Of a DNA stretch of 18,264 nt, positions 14,176-18,264 are shown one piece after another. Positions within the stretch are counted from its first letter, which is position 1. Each line of letters starts with the position of its first letter. The notes under the pieces are model-generated. The model was given only the letters and a program-made list of their open reading frames with translations, did not search any database and was not told the DNA's origin. The DNA is taken from NCBI GenBank assembly GCA_030627085.1, contig DAOUSS010000010.1:1-18264 (forward strand), written 5' to 3'. This stretch comes from Candidatus Stahliibacteriota bacterium. GTDB lineage: Bacteria; Hydrothermota; UBA3073. Made by a program: the position numbers and the translations under genes.

Positions 14176-15909
14176 ATGTCTCAAGAGAAATCCACATTTA
14201 AGACCATCAGAAGGTTTCTTCAATTCTTGAGACCTTACTGGAAGAAGGGTGTTATTGCATTCTTCTTTATGCTTCTTGCAGTTGGTCTTCAGCTCCCGAT
14301 GCCCTTCCTCACAAAATACCTCATTGATGAGGTAATTGTAATAAAATCATTTAGACTTCTCAATATCATAGGACTTGTGCTTGTGGGAGTGTTATTTGTC
14401 CGTGCAGCATCGATATTTTTGGAGTCGTTTCTACTTACCACTTTCAGGGGCAGGGTGCTCTTTGACATCAGACTCAAGCTCTTTGAACATATTCAGAAAC
14501 TCTCATTTTCATTCTTCCATAAAAAAGAAACAGGTTACCTTATGTCAAGGATATCTGGTGATGTTAATGCTGTTCAGGGACTCCTGGCAGATACCCTCGT
14601 CTCATTTGGACAGAATACCCTGACCTTTATTGCAGGGATTGCCTGCACTATATATATCCACCCAAAGCTTGCCTTTATCTGCTTTGCAATACTACCGCTC
14701 TATCTTCTCTCACTCCAGGTGTTTAATAAAAGGATCAGGGGGATGAGTCACGATGTTCGTGAGAGGTACGCATTGGTCCAAAAAGATCTTCAGGAGCTAC
14801 TATCAGGAATATCTATAATCAAGGCATTTACGGGTGAGAGGCGCTCTACCTTGAGGCTCTTGAAATCTGTCAAGGATGCCATAAGGAGGGAGGTGAGACT
14901 TGATATTACTGCCGCCCTTGCATCCATATCCTCTGTCCTCATATCATCAGCAGGACCTATAGTTTTAATCTGGTATGGATGTGGTGAGATCATTCGTGGG
15001 AGTCTCACTATAGGTGGGCTTATTGCATTCAACTCATTTATAAGATACTTATTTGGTCCAACGAGAAGCCTTTTTAATCTCAACATTGGTATCCAGAGGT
15101 CCCTTGCCGCCTGTGAGAGGATATTTGAGATAATGGATATTGCACCAGAAAGGGAGGGAAGGAGAGACATCAAGATAAGAGAGGGGAGAGTGGTTTTTGA
15201 GAATGTCTCTTTCTCCTATGATGGTAAGGAAAGGGTATTAGAGAATATCTCCTTTGAGGCAAATCCAGGTGAGATATGCGCAATTGTGGGAAGAAGTGGC
15301 GTGGGTAAGACTACACTTGTATCACTTATTCCGAGGTTCTATGAACCGAAAGAGGGAAGGATATTGATTGACGGAGAGGATATATCCGATGTAAGCTTGA
15401 AAAGATTGAGAAAGAATATTGGCATAGTGGCCCAGGAGACATTTCTTTTCTCTGACACCATAAAAGAGAACATAAGATTTGGAAATCCCGTTGCAAAGGA
15501 TAGAGAGATTGAAGAAGCGGCAAGACTTGCGTACTGCGATGAGTTTATTAAAACCCTTCCCGATAGTTATGAAACAAGTGTCGGTGAAAGGGGCGTAAAT
15601 CTATCTGGAGGTGAGAGACAGAGGATTTCAATAGCAAGGGCGATATTGAAAAACCCCAAAATACTTATCCTTGACGAGGCGACATCAAACCTGGATTCAG
15701 AGTCAGAGAAGAATATACAGCAGGCACTTGAACCTCTGACGAGAACAAGAACCTCGTTTGTGATTGCCCACCGGCTCTCTACAATCATAAATGCCGATAA
15801 ACTCCTCGTTCTCGAAAATGGAAAGATTATTGAAGTGGGAACACACAAAGAACTCTACGAGAAAAACGGGGTATACAGAAAACTTTACGACGAACAGTTC
15901 TCCAATTAA
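14176..15909 (+). CDS. ABC exporter half-transporter (MsbA-like permease-ATPase fusion)
   Basis: 577 aa from ATG 14176. An N-terminal transmembrane domain (~1-315) has several hydrophobic segments (for example VIAFFFMLLAVGLQL and IIGLVLVGVLFV). The ATPase has all motifs: Walker A GRSGVGKTT (372-380), signature LSGGERQR (476-483), Walker B ILILDEA with catalytic Glu501, and His532 in AHRLST. It works as a homodimer or heterodimer to export lipids, drugs or peptides across the inner membrane. There is no N-terminal C39 peptidase domain, so it does not look like a leader-cleaving bacteriocin exporter. It has its own strong promoter and a higher GC than the cluster at 292-9158, so a role in that pathway is not supported by the layout. 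No clear ribosome binding site is visible before the ATG. Confidence 0.9.
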   Translation: MSQEKSTFKTIRRFLQFLRPYWKKGVIAFFFMLLAVGLQLPMPFLTKYLIDEVIVIKSFRLLNIIGLVLVGVLFVRAASIFLESFLLTTFRGRVLFDIRLKLFEHIQKLSFSFFHKKETGYLMSRISGDVNAVQGLLADTLVSFGQNTLTFIAGIACTIYIHPKLAFICFAILPLYLLSLQVFNKRIRGMSHDVRERYALVQKDLQELLSGISIIKAFTGERRSTLRLLKSVKDAIRREVRLDITAALASISSVLISSAGPIVLIWYGCGEIIRGSLTIGGLIAFNSFIRYLFGPTRSLFNLNIGIQRSLAACERIFEIMDIAPEREGRRDIKIREGRVVFENVSFSYDGKERVLENISFEANPGEICAIVGRSGVGKTTLVSLIPRFYEPKEGRILIDGEDISDVSLKRLRKNIGIVAQETFLFSDTIKENIRFGNPVAKDREIEEAARLAYCDEFIKTLPDSYETSVGERGVNLSGGERQRISIARAILKNPKILILDEATSNLDSESEKNIQQALEPLTRTRTSFVIAHRLSTIINADKLLVLENGKIIEVGTHKELYEKNGVYRKLYDEQFSN

Positions 15910-16004
15910 CCCTCCCATAATTCGGTATCCCTTTCCCAATCCCTTCTAATACAAAGTTTGTTACTATTTTAGCCTGTTTTCACCATTTGATAATTTTAAC
16001 ATTT

Positions 16005-16043
16005 CTACCTGTCGCCTGCCTGCCGCCAGGCAGGGTAGACAGG
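16005..16043. repeat. G+C-rich palindrome between convergent genes
   Basis: CCTGCCTG (16015-16022) and CAGGCAGG (16027-16034) form an 8-bp stem around CCGC. An outer pair, CCTGTC (16008-16013) and GACAGG (16038-16043), extends it. It is similar to short CCTGCCxGCAGGCAGG palindromes seen in many uncultured-bacterium genomes (from general familiarity, not searched). It lies between the 3' ends of two convergent genes and could stop transcription on both strands, although neither side has a long T-run. Confidence 0.6.
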
Positions 16044-16065
16044 AAGCAATCATCAAACGATGGGT

Positions 16066-18264
16066 TCAGCGGAGGATGATGAGCTTCTTTGTGATGCTAT
16101 GTTTTCCTGCCTCGAGACGATAGAAGTATACACCACCAGGCAAAAGTTTCCCGCTATCATCCCTTCCATCCCATGACACTTCGGTGATCGGTAATCGGTC
16201 TTCGGTGAACTCAGCCGAACCGTGATCGGTGATCGGTAATGTGCGGACAGGGCGGCCCGAAAGGTCATAGATTCGTAAGGCGTAAGGCGTAAGACGTGAG
16301 TGGTTATTACTATTTACGCTTAACGAATAACGAATCACGGTAGTTTGGCTGAACGGATTTGGAAAGTTCTGGAAAAGAGCAAACTCAGGTACTTCCTCCT
16401 CCACTTCAAGATAGCTTGGCTGGACAGATACATCATCTATATACCATCCTTCTCCGCACCGCGAGTCATTTGATATAAACTTGAAGAGTATATTTATCTC
16501 TCTTCCACCCGGGATGAATGAAAGGTCATATGTAGACCTGTGCCAACCAGGGCAGGAGTTATAGACTGAATCAAGTGCCCCACCGGAGCCTATGAAGCCG
16601 AGGAGGTGAAACTCGGATGAGTCAATGACGCCGATATAGAGCCCATCACACCCGGGATCTGCCAGGTCTTCAAGCCCTGCCATATCAAACCAGTGCCAGA
16701 ATGAGAGTGTAGAATTTTCGTCAATATAGAAAAGAGGAGAGATAAGCGAGTCACAGGCACCTTCCCTGTATTCCCTACACTCACTATCTCCACAGTAAAA
16801 TGAATGAGACGGTGAATAACTCTTGTATTCATCTATATGCCAATCCCCTGTTGCATACCAGTTGTTATCCCCTTCAAAATCATCAGAAAACCCGTAGTTA
16901 CCTATGGAAATAACGAATGTATCAACTGAACCGAAATCAACTATACAGGTGGCAAGATGGGGGATAAGGCAGTCTAAAGAAACGCTAAACTTAAATGAGA
17001 CTGCCACAGAGCTATCAGGAACCATTGAATCAATATATACCTCACTCTCGATGAACTGGACAAGGGTATCAGGGGAAGATACACTTACTGTCACATCTCT
17101 TGCTATCCCATAACCCACATTTTTAAGTATAAGTGAGACGAATCCTGAGTCTCCAGCAGCAACAGGGCCATCCTTATGTATGCCTGTAAGCATAAGCATT
17201 GGAGTCTTCACCATCTCTGTAAACTCTCCAATGTCCAACGGTAGGAGCAACCTCCCGGTTGCGATAAGTGAGAATCTTAATGTATGACCATTTTCGGCAT
17301 TTCCCGAAATCAGGACATTAAACTCAAGTGTATCTGTGCCTGATGGAGGTATTGAAGAAAGGGTATCTATACTATCGGTTATAGTTGAAAGCGTGTCATC
17401 TGTGGAGAGAGTAACTTCCTGTTCCTCAGATGATGAGCCTCCGTAGTTTTTCACAACACAAAAGAGGCTTGCTGTATCCCCGGGGTTGAGTTCTCCATCG
17501 GTATGGTGTGAGTGAAGCGAGAGATGTGCACCGTCTTCATAGACCCAGATAGAATCCTCGTAAGGTAGTACATTCATTCCAGTGGCGGTTATGTATGCCC
17601 ATCCAGGAAAGGATATAGAGATGGGCAGCATCACCTCACCCGATGGGTCTGTTATACCCCTCTTGTAGTCATCACCACTGAAGGTTACCATTGCCCCTTC
17701 TATCGGGCTTCCATCAGTAGAGAAAACCTGTACATAAAGCAGAAATTCACCAAGAGGTATACTGTCAGGGAAGATAGCAGTAATCTCTCTCGGAGTATCT
17801 GTCCAGACCGGCATCTGGGGATCGCCAAAAAGGTTTATTTCATATTCACACCACCTGTATACATTTCCGTAACCTGCAAGGGGCGCATAGTATGCCTTTG
17901 AGTAAGCAAGCGCAGTCCCTATATTTATAAGCGAATCCACAAATATTGCCTCAAAGAATTTGTTATCAAAGATATCTGAATAACCATATCCTGGATTGCC
18001 CGGAGAGCCCCATCCGTATCTTGAATTTCCAATGTATGCAACTCCACCTCCATTCTGGGCATTTACAAAGTGCTCACCTATGCAGTCGTAATCAAACGCA
18101 CCTGTCCAGCATCCGATAGAGTAGAGTATTCCAAGTTTATCACCATTTATAAGACCATCCATATCCTCGTTCCGAATCCACCCAGGGTTCATTGAAATTA
18201 TGTCTATCCACCCATGCCCATCGTGATTCATTATGTTTTTCCCCTTGTTCATTTCGGCGAGCAC
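16066..18264 (-). CDS. C25 gingipain-like secreted peptidase, C-terminal part, with FlgD-like/Por sorting domain (partial)
   Basis: 732 aa are visible; the reading frame runs off the window at 18264, so the N-terminus and signal peptide are missing. NHDGHGW (13-19, His17) and SIGCWTGAFD (49-58, Cys52) match the catalytic His and Cys of family C25 peptidases. An Ig-like domain follows (~150-240), then CARDB-like beta domains (~245-420), a MAM/jelly-roll-like domain (~455-640: DDFEGDNNWY ... GWYIDDVSV), and a FlgD-like secretion/sorting domain (~655-732: FALFQNFPNPFSQTTVIRYS, LRIYDLSG, VSWDGRDDSGKLLPGGVYFY, ending KKLIILR). Expected to be exported by a type IX-like system and cell-surface attached or released. 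Heptad arrays and a hairpin repeat are embedded in the coding sequence without breaking it. Confidence 0.85.
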   Translation of the reverse strand: MLAEMNKGKNIMNHDGHGWIDIISMNPGWIRNEDMDGLINGDKLGILYSIGCWTGAFDYDCIGEHFVNAQNGGGVAYIGNSRYGWGSPGNPGYGYSDIFDNKFFEAIFVDSLINIGTALAYSKAYYAPLAGYGNVYRWCEYEINLFGDPQMPVWTDTPREITAIFPDSIPLGEFLLYVQVFSTDGSPIEGAMVTFSGDDYKRGITDPSGEVMLPISISFPGWAYITATGMNVLPYEDSIWVYEDGAHLSLHSHHTDGELNPGDTASLFCVVKNYGGSSSEEQEVTLSTDDTLSTITDSIDTLSSIPPSGTDTLEFNVLISGNAENGHTLRFSLIATGRLLLPLDIGEFTEMVKTPMLMLTGIHKDGPVAAGDSGFVSLILKNVGYGIARDVTVSVSSPDTLVQFIESEVYIDSMVPDSSVAVSFKFSVSLDCLIPHLATCIVDFGSVDTFVISIGNYGFSDDFEGDNNWYATGDWHIDEYKSYSPSHSFYCGDSECREYREGACDSLISPLFYIDENSTLSFWHWFDMAGLEDLADPGCDGLYIGVIDSSEFHLLGFIGSGGALDSVYNSCPGWHRSTYDLSFIPGGREINILFKFISNDSRCGEGWYIDDVSVQPSYLEVEEEVPEFALFQNFPNPFSQTTVIRYSLSVNSNNHSRLTPYALRIYDLSGRPVRTLPITDHGSAEFTEDRLPITEVSWDGRDDSGKLLPGGVYFYRLEAGKHSITKKLIILR
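16181..16239 (-). repeat. Degenerate heptad array H5 (TCGGTGA type) inside the sorting domain
   Basis: Read on the plus strand, four units (TCGGTGA, TCGGTAA, TCGGTCT, TCGGTGA; 16181-16208) and then, after a 10-nt spacer, three more (16219-16239). They encode the segment between VRTL and VSWDG of the sorting domain. It is 19 residues long, against about 12 in typical domains: an excess of about 7 residues, equal to three heptads. Confidence 0.7.
16271..16340 (-). repeat. Degenerate heptad array H6 (GGCGTAA to TAACGAA type) inside the sorting domain
   Basis: Ten 7-bp units on the plus strand drift from GGCGTAA-like at one end to TAACGAA-like at the other. They cover codons for TVIRYSL through LRI of the sorting domain, including conserved positions. 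The stretch between RYSL and LRIYD is longer than is usual for this domain. Confidence 0.65.
17241..17262 (-). repeat. Hairpin repeat element, coding copy inside the C25 peptidase gene
   Basis: GTAGGAGCAACCTCC (17241-17255) matches the intergenic element at 13754-13768 in 14 of 15 bases. GCAACC (17247-17252) and GGTTGC (17257-17262) form a perfect 6-bp stem around TCCC. In the gene it encodes ATGRLLLP, in frame, in a beta-domain linker. Confidence 0.5.

Noticed and set aside
14176..15909. Dedicated exporter for the peptide cluster
   Set aside because: It has its own promoter and a different base composition, is separated by two unrelated genes and a long spacer, and lacks a C39 peptidase domain. 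It may be an ordinary MsbA-like exporter.

Overview
The window looks like a chromosomal segment of an uncultured FCB-group or related candidate-phylum bacterium (Stahlbacteria/WOR-3-like or Cloacimonadota-like). The evidence is a gingipain-type C25 peptidase with a FlgD-like C-terminal secretion/sorting domain, an outer-membrane DUF5916/CBM9-like protein, a TPR plus DUF3857-transglutaminase protein, and many short degenerate repeats. This placement is inference; no rRNA or other phylogenetic marker is present.

Region 1 (98-9158, + strand) is a compact cluster of ten genes with tiny gaps, ATGA overlaps or longer overlaps. It opens with a 36-codon acidic peptide gene that has a near-perfect Shine-Dalgarno, is about 53% GC, and ends in Ser. 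A 14-bp hairpin follows it. The next genes are AT-rich: two PF14907-type nucleotidyltransferases flanking an HPr-kinase-like P-loop kinase; three adjacent ORFs that together make one rifampin-phosphotransferase/PEP-synthase-like dikinase (ATP-grasp, linker, phosphohistidine swivel); an NDP-sugar pyrophosphorylase-like protein; a thymidylate-kinase-like P-loop protein; and a sugar isomerase/epimerase-like TIM barrel. HprK-like kinases and PF14907 proteins are known partners in some RiPP clusters, especially lasso peptides whose C-terminal Ser is phosphorylated and then glycosylated. My working hypothesis is a peptide phosphorylation/glycosylation pathway of a type I do not recognise, with the 36-aa peptide as candidate substrate. 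No lasso cyclase, leader protease, radical SAM enzyme or PqqD/RRE protein is visible here.

Region 2 (9201-13704, + strand) holds the DUF5916 outer-membrane protein, then a TPR-DUF3857-transglutaminase protein that appears broken by a frameshift lying exactly in a 7-bp-periodic repeat. A second heptad array adds exactly 21 codons in frame between the catalytic His and Asp of the transglutaminase domain.

Region 3 (13705-14175) is a 471-bp gap with two more heptad arrays, a hairpin element, a weak terminator-like structure, a consensus sigma-70 promoter (TTGACA, 17 bp, TATACT) and a roughly 190-nt leader. It drives an MsbA-like ABC exporter half-transporter (14176-15909).

Region 4 (16066-18264, - strand) is the C-terminal part of the C25-family peptidase, convergent with the ABC gene. 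A G+C-rich palindrome lies between them. This gene also carries two heptad arrays inside its sorting domain and a hairpin repeat inside an upstream domain. The recurrent degenerate heptanucleotide arrays, in both spacers and reading frames, are the second notable signal of the window.
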